Positions 33,204 through 44,489 of a stretch of DNA of 64,000 nt are shown here, piece by piece (the stretch's first letter is position 1; every line of letters starts with the position of its first letter). The notes beneath the pieces are model-generated. The model made no database searches. It had not been told where the DNA came from and saw only the letters and a list, made by a program, of their open reading frames with translations. The position numbers and the translations under genes are program-made. Source of the DNA: Eledone cirrhosa (lineage: Eukaryota > Mollusca > Cephalopoda > Octopoda > Eledonidae); the NCBI GenBank assembly GCA_964016885.1, contig OZ024742.1:121582370-121646369 (forward strand), read 5' to 3'.

Positions 33204-34897
33204 CTTTCTTTATTAACCACAAGGGTTTACATAAAGTAGACATTAAGGACAGTACAGGACAATACAGGACAGTACAAATGCGCATTCCTGCGCGTAACCC
33301 CCCCCCCAAAAAAAAAAACAGAGGATGTAACAAAAAAGAAACAATGAAAAATTCCCCAATAAGGGGGAGACTTCCGAGAGCCATCGTGGAGAAAGCCCAT
33401 TAAAAAAGTCACGGTAACCCTGACCACCAGAGCAAGTGCCCTCTCCCAGTTTTCCACCTTCAATTTACAGGCACATACTAAGAGTATGCCTCTCTCACCC
33501 ATCTTTCAACAAAAATGCTGGGGAGAGAGCACTTCCCTCTCTACCCTGATTTTCCTTTTCAAATGAAATTTGAAAATGTTAATCAGGGCATCACCGAAGA
33601 GGTAAGTGCTCGTCTTCAGCCCTTTCAGACGCGTCCACCATACTATCTCTTTCGCCATGGCGGATCCGTTCTACACGCGACAGCAGGTGTTCGACATAAA
33701 CCCACAAGTTAGCAATGCTGGGACATTGGACGAGTGCGTGCAGGACGGTTTCGTCGCCCTGCGCGCATCTCGGAAATGCCCGGTTAACGGCACTTCTATG
33801 CCTGTAGATTTTATCCCGAACTGGCAAAGCTCCTCGGTAGCACTGCCAGGCCAGGAATTTCTGGAAGTTGTCCATAGGCCCCGGCCCGAAAGTTCTTCCG
33901 AAGAGATTGGCTAGTTGACTTTCGTCGACGCCTAGAGTTTCCCCAAGTATGTCGTCGCTCTTCCCCTCCACTAATCCTCTATAGAACGCCGAGGTGGAGT
34001 TTCCACCTATCATATTGCCCGACTGGTCGAGGGCTGTGAGCGCCTGAAGACATTCCAGTCTCCAAACGCTCCCTCTCAGCCTTCACTTGACCCAGGACTG
34101 CAGCTCCGTCAAGGAGACGAGCTAGGGAAAGACGCGTCCATCAAACGGCGACCACACCTGATCACCGTCGAGGAAGAGGTGGAGATGTCGTAGCTTGAGC
34201 GCGTGTCTGCGCATCATCAGCCACGGCATGCCCAGCCGTCCACGTAGCGGGTGTTGACAGCAGATGGACCACCGGAGCGTCGGAGCGCGTCCCTACCACA
34301 AAAAGCGAAAGAGTAAACGCTCCAGCGCAGTCAGGCGGGGCTTAGGACAAGGTACGACGGTCAGGCGGTAGTAGATGACGGACGCGATGTACGCGTTAGC
34401 CACCTCTGCTCGACCTTTCAGGGATAGCTTCCACTCTGCCCATTTCTCGGTGAGAGAAGCCACCGTGCTCGTCACCTCGTCCCAGTTTTTGTCCGTCTGG
34501 ATGTGCGGACCGAACCAGACCCCTAGCAATTTAACCGGTCCGTCCGTCCAGCGCCCGACGACACTGTTGGACAGCATGCACCTGCCTCTCCAGGTGCCGA
34601 GCTCTAGGCCCACCGACTTTTCCTGGTTGATCATTGCACCTGCAACCGCTTCGTTTTCTCTTAGTGTAGTGCCGATCGCCTCTATGTGTTTGGCGTTCGA
34701 CACCACTTCGGTGAAATCATCCGCATATGCTGACACGGATCTTCCGCATCCTAGTTCTCGTGGGACCCCTCCACTCAACGTCTCCAGTTTGTGCAGTAAT
34801 GGCTCGAGAGTCAATACGTACAAGAGAGATGAGAGGGGACATCCTTGGTGGACCGAGCGCATGATGTTGAACGGTTCCGAAAAGTAACCGTTCACTA
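33203..34897 (-). mobile_element. L1/Tx1-like LINE, copy C
   Basis: Same family as copies A and B, on the opposite strand. It reads from RT motif B (34890) to the 3' UTR and an (ATT)n tail. The 3' UTR ends TGGTTAATAAAGAAAGCATT, like the TGGCAAATAAAGAAAGAT of copy A. It is truncated at its 5' end exactly at an (AAT)n tract that is the tail of copy D. Confidence 0.85.
33591..34895 (-). pseudogene. LINE ORF2 remnant of copy C
   Basis: From 34895: NGYFSEPFNIMRSVHQGCPL (RT motif B), SAYADDFTEVV (catalytic motif C, intact), VKLLGVWFGPHIQTDKNWDE and RLLFRFLW near 34295, then a break. From 34013 the same protein continues: STSAFYRGLVEGKSDDILGE, FLAWQCYRGALPVRDKIY and a degenerate zinc-knuckle region (FPRCAQGDETVLHALVQC, first Cys replaced by Phe). 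Copy C supplies the correct reading at the point where copy B is frameshifted. The region between 34290 and 34013 is scrambled by frameshifts. Confidence 0.8.
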
Positions 34898-34902
34898 ATA
34901 AC

Positions 34903-34955
<53 letters not shown>

Positions 34956-34957
34956 TA
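34898..34957. repeat. (AAT)n tail of LINE copy D
   Basis: About 18 AAT units with one GAT change. Copy C is cut off on its left side, copy D's 3' UTR starts on its right. Confidence 0.92.
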
Positions 34958-35405
34958 ATGCTTTCTTTATTAACCACAAGGGTTTACACAAAGTAGACAT
35001 TAAGGACAGTACAGGACAATATAGGACGGTGCAAATGGACATTTGTGCGTGTAAAAAAAACAAAAAAAAACAGAGGATGTAATAAAAAAAGAACAATGAT
35101 AAAATTCCCCAATAGGGGTGGGGTCTTCCGAGGGCCATCTTGGAGAAAGCTCATTAAAAAAGCCACGGTGACCCTGACCACCAGGGCAAGTGCCCTCTCC
35201 CAGTTTTCCACCTTCAATTTACAGGCATATACTCAGGGTAGGCCCATTCACTCGTGCCATTCTTGCCTCTCTCACCCATCTTTCAACAAAATGCTGGGAA
35301 GAGAGCACTTCTTTCTCTACCCTGATTTTCCTTTTCAAATGAAATTTGAAAAAGTTAATCAGGGCATCACCGAAGAGGTAAGTGCTCGTCTTCAGCACTT
35401 TCAGA
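34958..35405 (-). mobile_element. L1/Tx1-like LINE, copy D (3' end only)
   Basis: Contains only the last ~450 bp of the family. On the minus strand, from 35405: CTGAAAGTGCTGAAGACGAG, then GATGCCCTGATTAAC, the C-terminal segment and the 3' UTR ending TTAATAAAGAAAGCATT. It matches 33203-33625 of copy C closely. It is severely 5'-truncated and ends at the SINE tail at 35406-35419. Confidence 0.82.
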
Positions 35406-35416
35406 AATAATAATAA

Positions 35417-35602
35417 TAATTGTTTCTACTTTAGGCACAAGGCCAGCAATTACGCAGTACATTACTGGTACTTTATTTTATCGACCCCGTAAGGAAGAAA
35501 GGCAAAGTCAACCTCGGCGGGATTTGAACTCAGATCGTAAAGGGACGTAACTATGCTGGAAAGCATGGCAGCCGACCCTCTACAGATACTGCCAATTCAC
35601 CG
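35417..35602 (-). mobile_element. tRNA-derived SINE
   Basis: The minus strand carries GGTGAATTGGCAGTATCTGT, CATGCTTTCCAGCAT, GAGTTCAAATCCCGC, TTGACTTTGCCTTTCTTCC and GGCCTTGTGCCTAAAGTAG, followed by (ATT)n. AAT repeats flank it on both sides. Confidence 0.9.
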
Positions 35603-35709
35603 ATAATAATAATAATTTATCACTATAAATAATAGTTGACTTTCTCAAAATATCCATGGAAACGATAAAATGTTTTCTTGTCTATCAAATATAGTGAAAT
35701 AGTCACCTG

Positions 35710-35990
35710 TTTAAAGTCTGTTTCGAGTCCAGACACTCATTAGGCTAGTGTTTATCCCGGTTTCTAGGAGGTGAAGCGACTGAGAATACAAGACTCCAAA
35801 CTGGACAGGACGCCAGTCTGTCGCAAAGTTAAACCTCAGGTATTGCTGGTACTCATATTCAGCTGACTATACTGGAGCAACGTGAAATGAAATATTTTGC
35901 TCAAAAACACAACAGAAAACCCAGTCCAAGAATCGTATCCACGACATTATCATCGTATCCACGACATTACCACTAAACAACGCGCTTCCA
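35710..35990 (-). mobile_element. Family-2 SINE (about 290 bp)
   Basis: Shares with 48497-48788 and 51310-51590 the strings TTTCACGTTGCTCCAGT, AGTACCAGCAATACC, ACAGACTGGCGTCC, GTCTTGTATTCTCAGTCGC and ACCGGGATAAACAC. A 22-bp block (ATCGTATCCACGACATTA) is duplicated near 35931-35970, in the region of the tRNA-like head. Confidence 0.8.
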
Positions 35991-36450
35991 TACAATATTC
36001 ACCTGACACACATCACATAACTGTTCACTATTGGTTTTGTTGTTTTAATGAAAACAACTATGACACATCGGGTCTAGCCTGTTTAGTTAACATTTCATAC
36101 ATTTTTATTTCTCTATACAGACACCAAGAATTTCATAAATATACAACCTTGCCAAAAACTATATCCCAAATACCACGTTTTCTCTTAGGAGACGGAAAGG
36201 TTTGTAAGCCTTATGAAAGCTCATTATAGTACTTTGTACACATGGGGCTAAGCAACAACAACAATGACAGTACTTTTCATACCTGCGAGACTGACGAATT
36301 ACTTACAAGCCAAAGACAGATATTTATTCAAGCTATCATATCCCTACCACATCGTATGCAAATATTTGCCGTGGAATCAATATGAGACATCATGATTAAA
36401 ACTTTTGAAGCAATGGTGAAGAAGAAACAGTAACATTAGAGTGAATACGC
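35991..36450. other. No feature seen
   Basis: AT-rich sequence without recognisable coding or repeat content. The frame at 35897-36229 overlaps the SINE and shows no motif. Confidence 0.45.
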
Positions 36451-36506
<56 letters not shown>

Positions 36507-36693
36507 AGGGAGTGTAACGTGACGTTACTGTAGGTTAACCCAGGTTCATTCTGTCATTACAACACCAGAGGTCCGACGAGCTTTTGATTCCAGAGTTGGG
36601 CCAGATTGATACAATCCAAAACTTGAGCTGATGAATAGCGAAACGCGCGTCACCAATCAATAAGCGTAGTGAAGGCTTAACAAATCGTCCTTC

Positions 36694-36732
<39 letters not shown>
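36451..36732 (-). mobile_element. (AT)n-flanked segment with hammerhead-like core
   Basis: About 190 bp of non-AT sequence (36506-36694) is bounded on both sides by (AT)n tracts. It carries GAGCTGATGAATAGCGAAACGCGCGTCACC on the plus strand at about 36625-36654, a pattern of the kind found in PLE-derived terminal sequences. The strand is not certain. No coding sequence is present. Confidence 0.45.
36628..36643 (+). ncRNA. Decayed hammerhead-like core
   Basis: CTGATGA (36628-36634) is followed by only five bases, ATAGC, and then GAAA (36640-36643). The boxes are perfect but stem II is missing, so catalysis is unlikely without a dimer. It is kept as a marker of PLE origin. Confidence 0.4.
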
Positions 36733-36741
<9 letters not shown>

Positions 36742-36937
36742 TTGCAATAATGTCATAAACAGGTACTTAAGTTTCTTTGGGTAAAATAAGCTTGGGCTTT
36801 ATCTTTATTTTTCCCAACGAAACTTAAGTCCCTGTTTATGTCACTTTTGCATTTATTTATACTAAACTCGTCATATGGACTGTGTGTTCTTATCCTTGGA
36901 TATTTCTACCAATCTTTTACTACAGTATTATATATAT
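36733..36937. other. Intervening sequence, imperfect inverted pair
   Basis: AGGTACTTAAGTTTCTTTGGG (36761) and CGAAACTTAAGTCCCTGTTT (36817) form an imperfect inverted repeat around AAGCTTGGGC. No other feature. Confidence 0.4.
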
Positions 36938-37161
36938 ATATAGAATAAGAAAATACGAAGTAGTTTCAGATATTAAAGTCCTTTATTAATAAGGCTGTGA
37001 TAGATATTTCAATAACGACAGTAGCCACGTGATTCCGCCTAACCAGTGTCATGAACTCATCAGACAGCTTCTTACATAATAAGGTTACGTTCTCGCGGCA
37101 AGCCAAATTAAAACGACAAGGGAACGGACAAAGATGATGTTTTTGAAGCCTTCGCCCGTTC

Positions 37162-37210
<49 letters not shown>
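36938..37210. mobile_element. (AT)n-flanked PLE-like terminal remnant
   Basis: The segment between (AT)n at about 36930 and at 37164-37210 contains TTTCAATAACGACAGTAGCC and, on the minus strand, CTGTCTGATGAGTTCATGAC. The CTGATGA box is present but no GAAA box stands at the right distance. Position between AT tracts suggests a PLE end. Evidence is weak. Confidence 0.3.
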
Positions 37211-37211
<1 letters not shown>

Positions 37212-37268
37212 CTGTCAGCATGACTTGGCAAGCTAATTAGAACACTGGATTAACCCCTTTACTTCGCT

Positions 37269-37293
37269 CTGAAGAAGAGTTATTATCTCGAAA
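37269..37293 (+). ncRNA. Hammerhead ribozyme core
   Basis: CTGAAGA (37269-37275), a three-pair stem II GAG/CTC with loop TTATTAT, then GAAA (37290-37293). It lies 60 bp after an (AT)n tract, in a setting like the PLE ends. Stems I and III are not convincing. Confidence 0.45.
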
Positions 37294-37414
37294 ATTAAGG
37301 ATATTCAAATAAATTTAAGGTAAAAGACTAATTGTCAGCGATATCTTTTGCATTTGTATTTATATTCTATATCCATACCTGCATTGTTCTGGCCTTCTAA
37401 CTCCAAACGTTTAT

Positions 37415-37665
<251 letters not shown>

Positions 37666-38227
37666 TGTGTATGCATGTATGAATATATAACTACACGTAC
37701 AATTGTGTGCAAAGTTATACATGCATGAGCGCATGTGTGTGCCCAAATCCATGTCTACCATTTAAATCTTAATAATTTCTTATGTGTCCGTGTGTGTGTC
37801 CGTCCCCCCGTTTATATGCAACCTCTTAACGTTTTAGCTATCTACAAACTATCCGATAATTTCATGAGTTGTCTCCCTTCTACCCGCTGGACAGAATAGC
37901 CCCAGGAATGTTTGATAAATTCGTATACAGACAGATTTCAAACCAGCGTAGCATCCCCTGTTTCAAATATAAATTTCTACCGTTCGGGGAGAGTTTTAGT
38001 GGAAGGACAACGCAGAAAGACACAGAACTCCAGCGTCATCGGTGGTTGCGATGGACGTTGGCAGTTTTGACCCCTATCAACGATACTGCTGGTCGATCCG
38101 GGGACAGCGTCTTACACAAGTCAAATCGCTGTCCTGTGAAGTAAGGAACGAGACAAATCAGTAACGTATAGCAATTAAGTTATGACAAGTACACAGAATT
38201 TCACGAGGCGACAAGTATTCTGCCTCG
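37666..38227. other. No recognisable feature
   Basis: A 91-codon frame at 37869-38144 has no motif that I recognise. No repeat family is identified. Confidence 0.4.
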
Positions 38228-38396
38228 TATATATATATATATATTGTTATACTTTGGGAGGGTCATGTTGCCAATAAGAAACACACGCACCAGTTGCTTT
38301 CACTTCAATTTATTATATATTTATAAATTTATAAGTTTATAAATTTATAAATTTCTGGTTGATTGGTTGGTTCCACAACCAGATAGTTGTTTATAT

Positions 38397-38441
38397 AGTC
38401 ATAGTTCTTTCGTCACACACTATGTGACCTCTTCAGTGACT
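38397..38441 (-). ncRNA. Hammerhead ribozyme, left arm of palindrome
   Basis: Mirror copy of the motif at 38575-38619: stem I AGTCA/TGACT, CTGAAGA (38436-38430), stem II GTCAC/GTGAC, GAAA (38411-38408), a minimal GAAC stem III and TA as the cleavage dinucleotide. Confidence 0.72.
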
Positions 38442-38574
38442 GGGGATTCCTTTCTTTGTTTCTGTTCCTCTCCTTGGTTCTGTCCTACGCCATTTTGTTT
38501 CTGTGACACACACAGAAACAAAATGGCGTAGGACAGAACAAAGGAGAGGCACAGAAACAAAGAAAGGAATCCCC

Positions 38575-38619
38575 AGTCACTGAAGAGGTCACATAGTGTG
38601 TGACGAAAGAACTATGACT
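38575..38619 (+). ncRNA. Hammerhead ribozyme, right arm of palindrome
   Basis: The elements are in exact type I order: AGTCA (38575-38579) as stem I, CTGAAGA (38580-38586), stem II GTCAC..GTGAC (38588-38604), GAAA (38605-38608), GAAC as a one-pair stem III, TA before the cleavage site and TGACT (38615-38619) closing stem I. Very short stem III hammerheads that probably act as dimers are described for PLEs and related retroelements. Activity is not proven by sequence. Confidence 0.75.
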
Positions 38620-38831
38620 ATATATAAACAACTATCTGGTTGTGGAACCAACCAATCAACCAGAAATTTATAAATTTATAAACTTATACATTTATAAATA
38701 TATAATAAATTCAAGTGAAAGCAACTGGTGCGTGTGTTTCTTATTGGCAACATGACCCTCCCAAAGTATAACAATATCGGTTTCAACACACGATTTCAGA
38801 TAAAGAATCTTGCTAAACAAATTCAGAAACG

Positions 38832-38836
<5 letters not shown>

Positions 38837-38871
<35 letters not shown>
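38837..38871. repeat. (AT)n tract
   Basis: AT repeat directly after the PLE-derived GAATCTTGCTAAACAAATTC sequence. Confidence 0.95.
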
Positions 38872-38875
<4 letters not shown>

Positions 38876-39016
38876 ATAATATGTGAAGACTAAAATCCAA
38901 AGAGGGCTCGATAAATATATATGAAATATATAAGAAGTCTAGAGCTAATATTTATTAAAATAACACCTTCTGAAGATCCCGTTAAGGGTGAAAGCAGCGA
39001 TTCTTTGCTTAAACTT
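38872..39016 (-). repeat. Deleted inverted copy of the 30.15-30.44 kb segment
   Basis: Read on the minus strand: AGTTTAAGCAAAGAATCGCT, ACCCTTAACGGGATCTTC, AATATTAGCTCTAG, ATCGAGCCCTCTTTGGATTT. These strings occur in the same order at 30150-30440, but about 130 bp between the second and third are missing here. (AT)n tracts lie on both sides. Confidence 0.8.
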
Positions 39017-39017
39017 T

Positions 39018-39018
<1 letters not shown>

Positions 39019-39080
<62 letters not shown>

Positions 39081-39085
39081 TATAT
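39019..39085. repeat. (AT)n tract
   Basis: AT dinucleotide repeat of about 65 bp with a single AAATAT break near its end. Confidence 0.95.
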
Positions 39086-40479
<1,394 letters not shown>

Positions 40480-40556
40480 TGTTCTCTCTTCAAACTGTAC
40501 TGCAAGGTCAACTTTACCTTTCAACCTTCTCAAGACGATAAAATAAGTATCAGCTT
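40480..40556 (+). mobile_element. Degenerate SINE fragment
   Basis: AAGGTCAACTTTACCTTTCAACC and GACGATAAAATAAGTATCAG correspond to the middle of the SINE. Both ends are missing. Confidence 0.5.
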
Positions 40557-40684
40557 TTATTATTCATGTTGAACATAGTTACGCTCTGGTCATGAGAACC
40601 TATGATCTAAGGTTTTACTGCTGTGATCATGCCATATTTTGCTAACATTTCTCTATGTTGAACTACCTTATCCAATGTTTTAGA

Positions 40685-40878
40685 CAGTATGGAATTGTTC
40701 GAGAGAAATTTCACTGCTAATACTGGGAAATAAATCGACATTGTAAAAACAGTATGGAGTACTTTGAGGGAAATTTGGCTGCTAATACCGGGAAATCATT
40801 CGACATTGTAAAAGTAGTAAGGAATACTTTGTGGGAAATTTGACTGCTAATACCAGGAAATCCATCGACATTGTAAAG
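40685..40878 (+). repeat. Three tandem copies of a 65-bp unit
   Basis: Each unit holds CAGTATGG or GTAGTAAGG, GGGAAATTT, CTGCTAATACC or TACTGGGAAA, and ATCGACATTGTAAA. Units start near 40685, 40750 and 40815 and differ by scattered substitutions. Confidence 0.75.
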
Positions 40879-41454
40879 GGCACATTGTTATTGTTAACTC
40901 ACTATCAATGGTTTTTACTCTTTAGGAAGCGATTAGTTAAGGGTCTCCTCCGTTCCTCTCGTACTTTCTCCCGGACTTTAGTTATGGTTAATCTCGCAAA
41001 ATATGTTGCTGTTGCCGTTATTACTGCCAACAACAGCCAAGTTACCAACATCAACGCTATTGTCCATGGTGTAATTATGATTCATGTCATTATTCATATG
41101 AATACTACTTTTTCCTTTCTCAAATTCAAAATATTTTTTATCACAGAAGGGGATGGGGTTTCTCTTAACTTTCTCTAAAGGAAAGCTGCGACTATCATTG
41201 CGGAAGTCTCCTTTGATCACCACAACAGAAGACGCCATGTTTACAAACATTTTGAAATGTCGTCTCGGCAAAAACAGAAAGAAAAGAAAATACACACGTC
41301 AAAATATAACAGGGATGCCAAACATTTAAAGCTAACTATCTTCTAAAGAAGCTACACACAAATAAAAATGAAAACAGAAACAAAAAATATTCATTCAATT
41401 TTTTCAAACACAAACATGGGAGCAAAATCAAATCACGCCCGACTGCTTGTGAAT
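40879..41454. other. No feature recognised
   Basis: The 115-codon frame at 40831-41178 overlaps the tandem repeat, has no known motif and is not called a gene. Confidence 0.4.
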
Positions 41455-41605
41455 TCAATAATAATAAGGATGATGATGATAATGCCAACAATAATAATAA
41501 GGATAATGATGATGATGATAATAATAATAATAATGATAATAATAACAACAACAATAATAACAACTACAGCAGCAACAACACCAACAATAATAATTACTCT
41601 ATTGC
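41455..41605. repeat. (AAT/GAT/AAC)n trinucleotide-rich tract
   Basis: Imperfect AAT, GAT and CAA/CAG repeats. The Ile/Met/Leu/Val-rich frames over it are artefacts. Confidence 0.9.
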
Positions 41606-42124
41606 GGAAACGAACCCATACATTCATACCATAAATCGTTATACATGGGGATTACAAAACGTGTGGAAATTGACAAAAAATTATATTAAAAACGAGAAGA
41701 CAGGCAAAGGCGTTATATAATATAACGAATTCAAATTTTGATATAAACTAAAGAAAAAATATTATAATTATATGATTACATAAAACTTATAATGAATAAA
41801 ACATAATATAATATAATATAACAAAAAAAACATGAAACACAAATTCGATAATCCACCCACACACGTGTGTAAACCTACCGACATAGGATTACAGCAACTC
41901 ATATTTTTGGTCGCCTATTACAAAATGGTATACCTGAAGATGTCTTTTAGTATCTCTGGTATAGGTTATCGCCAGAAAACACCCACGTCCTATAGGAAGT
42001 TGCACTAGTGTACTTTGCACTAACAGGTTATCATTCGAGTGTTCCACATAATTGGAGCCCACCTGCGTCTTAATCACAGCCTTACCACCCCATTCCTTCA
42101 GTTTCTATAGAAGGACTATCAGTT
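41606..42124. other. No feature seen
   Basis: AT-rich sequence with a short TAATATAATATAATATAA repeat near 41807. Nothing else recognised. Confidence 0.45.
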
Positions 42125-42680
42125 CTTGTTGTTTCCTCTTCTAAGCGAAGATATCCCATTCTTCTACCTCATTCGGCCTCTTTCCATATCTTTCTACCCC
42201 ATTCGTTGTCTTTTGCCGCCTTTCATCCTCCTTCGTCCTGTTTACCCTGCTACAAACTTTATGCCAATTTCCTCCTCTTCCTTCCTTTTTCTATCTTTCT
42301 TCTCTTTCTGTTACTTTCTATCACTTTCACCGACTTTCACCGACTTTCGCCCTAGTTGCCGCAATTTACCCCTTTTCTCTCCTTCCCGTATGTTGAAAGA
42401 GGTGGAAAGAGTGGGAAATACAGAGAAAGATTGGAAAGAGTACGAAAAGAGGGAAAGAGGGTGAAGTGGAGGAAAGCAGCGGAAATTGAGCTAAAGTGAG
42501 TTTCGGCGGTATAATGAAAGCGAAAACGACGAATGGTGGTGAAAAAAGGTGAAAGAAGAAGAAAACGATGAAAATGTTAGAGTCGAAAAACGACAAGAAT
42601 GGAGCAGGGGAGAAAGGGGAAGTAATTGAGCTAAAACAGCTTAAAATACGTTAAAAGAAGCGAAAGATATGTAAAGAATG
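42125..42680. other. Polypyrimidine block switching to polypurine block
   Basis: From about 42125 to 42390 the plus strand is strongly pyrimidine-rich (TTCTACC, TTCCTT, CTTTCACCGACTTTC repeats). From about 42395 to 42680 it is strongly purine-rich (GAAAGAGG, GGAAAGAGTGGGAAA, GAAAACGACG). The switch is abrupt at about 42392. The 112-codon frame over the first half is low complexity and not supported as a gene. Confidence 0.6.
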
Positions 42681-43283
42681 TAGGAGGGAGTTAGATGAGG
42701 AACGACTCTGAGAGCAGTAGTGTGGTATACTAATAATGCTTATAGCATTGCCCGGTTCTTTAAGACAAAACATATAGTTCTATACGATCTATAATGTTCC
42801 CAACATGAAAAAAGACTTCTTTCAACTTCCGAGTTTTTCTTCGTGTTTTTGTTTTTAATTGCATCGTCAGAAAAGGAGGCAGCTGCTTTCCTGACATACG
42901 TACAACACTAGCAAGATATTTGCTGTCTTTGGTACGTCTATTTGCCATTGTTGCAGCAGGTTGGTACATCTTTCTTGTTGAGAAGAAGACTGAATCTAAA
43001 ATAGAATCTTATATATAGAGATGTAGTCGTAGTAGTAATAGTGGTGGTAGTTGTGTCTTTTCACAGAACAAAATTATTTTTAGGGAGAGGGAAATTTTCT
43101 GTATATATGTGTGTGGAACACAATCTTCGATAAAGTTCAATACAATATAATACTTATATATAAAATGAATCACTATCTCCCTACGGACAACTGACGCTGC
43201 ACACCAGGTCCGAACACAGAAGAGCCGAAGTCCCACTGTCATCGCCTCCATCTCTCTCACCATCGACATCTCTCACTATTATG
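42681..43283. other. No feature recognised
   Basis: Frames at 42760-42969 and 43009-43269 show no motif. No repeat was identified. Confidence 0.4.
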
Positions 43284-43745
43284 AGCAAATAGGGTCCCAC
43301 ATACTGGCCGTCCTACGGCCCCGGTGGACAGAATGGAGAAGGCGTTTTCCCGGAGGAGGGTAAGGGAGATGCGCTGGAAGAGCCATTCCATCTCACGAGG
43401 CTCACACATGCGGCTAGCCAGCTCAGCGCCTATGGTGGTAAGTAGCGAGGTAGCCCTAGGGCCAAGGACAACAGAAGTCTCCACTGTTAGGGGCTCGACT
43501 GCAAGCCTATCGGAGAGCGACCGATACTTGGAGAGTTTACCCTCCTCAGCCCGAAGTGCAGCAGAACCTGGGTTAGTCACAGACTGCACAAGGTTGCGGC
43601 TGGAGAATGTGTCGCTGCAAGTGGCATCCCAGACAAGGGGTTTGCCACCGTGGAACGGGAAGAGGGTCATACCGTCTGGCCTTTTGTCGTCCCCTCGGTG
43701 CAGCCCCACCGGCTCGAGCTGGGAGGGGAAACCTGCAACATCCAA
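43284..43745 (-). pseudogene. Restriction-like nuclease domain fragment of a retroelement, copy 1
   Basis: The minus-strand frame keeps a 150-residue domain. It begins GFPSQLEPVGLHRGDDKRPD, then PFHGGKPLVWDATCSDTF, followed by NPGSAALRAEEGKLSKYRSL, VEPLTVETSVVLGPRATSLL and EPREMEWLFQRISLTLLREN. The RPDG...VWD spacing with a preceding Asp resembles a PD-(D/E)XK nuclease core. I recall this domain as a recurrent C-terminal module of reverse-transcriptase-bearing elements in invertebrates. No RT is attached here. A degraded second copy at 56100-56510 supports a mobile origin. The sense strand also has a 146-codon frame, taken to be its shadow. Confidence 0.6.
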
Positions 43746-44489
43746 GCTATGCTTTATGACCTAATTGAGGGCAGCATGGCGTGGAAGGCGGCCGGCACTG
43801 TGGCGACAGGAAAGTGGGTGGAGGCCGAAAGAATCCACGGTGGATCCACAACGACATGAAGTTGTTTACTTGTATAGTGGAAATGCTTGTGGCCAGTTTT
43901 TAAAGTATTGTCACGTTCTCTTTGCAATTGCTATTTAAATTCATGTTCGTGCTGACAGAATGTTAAAATGCCAGTTAAAATTCTTGGAGGGTCTGTTAGA
44001 CGAAGAAGAAAATATGTTGTTACACAAGTATGAACATATTTAAAAATAAAATAAAAAAAAAAGTTCCACCTCGAAGTTCTACCATAAAAATTCACTTCAC
44101 ATAACTCAGACCTGTCAAATCTCCTCGTCCGACGAAGAAATTTGCAATAGCCTTTGGATAGCCTTTGGGGTGGGTGATAGATGTCTTCTCTTGTGAAATT
44201 GGGTATAGCTGTCATTACGTAAAATCTCCCCATTTTGCCTCATTTCTCCCCGTTTTGGGGCACTTTTTTTCTTGGTACTCTCCATTGAGGTTTTTAGAGG
44301 TTGACAGGCCTGCAATATGCCAGCAATGTTTGGATACTGAGCGCACAGAAAGCTCTTTGTGCCTATTTCTCAGGATGTGTCCTTAATGTAAAAATAATCC
44401 CAGAAACTATGTATAAACGGGCGACTAAACCTGCAATATGTAAGCATAAGCAGTTAGCCATCTTTAAATAGCGTTTAAAGAAGAGGACG
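43746..44489. other. No firm feature
   Basis: Short frames on both strands around 43931-44386 have no recognisable domain. A Ser/Asp/Glu peptide (ISSSDEEI) on the minus strand near 44120 is not enough to name a family. Confidence 0.35.

Larger units (their letters stand above)
38243..38775. mobile_element. PLE terminal palindrome (two inverted pLTR-like copies)
   Basis: Two arms of about 265 bp (38243-38504 and 38510-38775) are nearly perfect inverted copies around a loop of about 5 bp. They start and end with TTGTTATACTTTGGGAGGG and its complement, homologous to the PLE terminus at 22765 and 30049. Each arm holds a hammerhead ribozyme and the phrase GGCGTAGGACAGAAC. (AT)n borders the left side, and a further 61 bp of PLE pLTR-like sequence (GTTTCAACACACGATTTCAG) precedes (AT)n on the right. 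Confidence 0.88.

Noticed and set aside
37027..37075. CTGATGA box on the minus strand in an AT-flanked segment
   Set aside because: No GAAA at a suitable distance. Kept only as weak evidence for a PLE relic.
43324..43764. 146-codon plus-strand frame
   Set aside because: Opposite strand of the nuclease-like domain, which has a conserved second copy at 56.1 kb. The sense frame shows no motif of its own.
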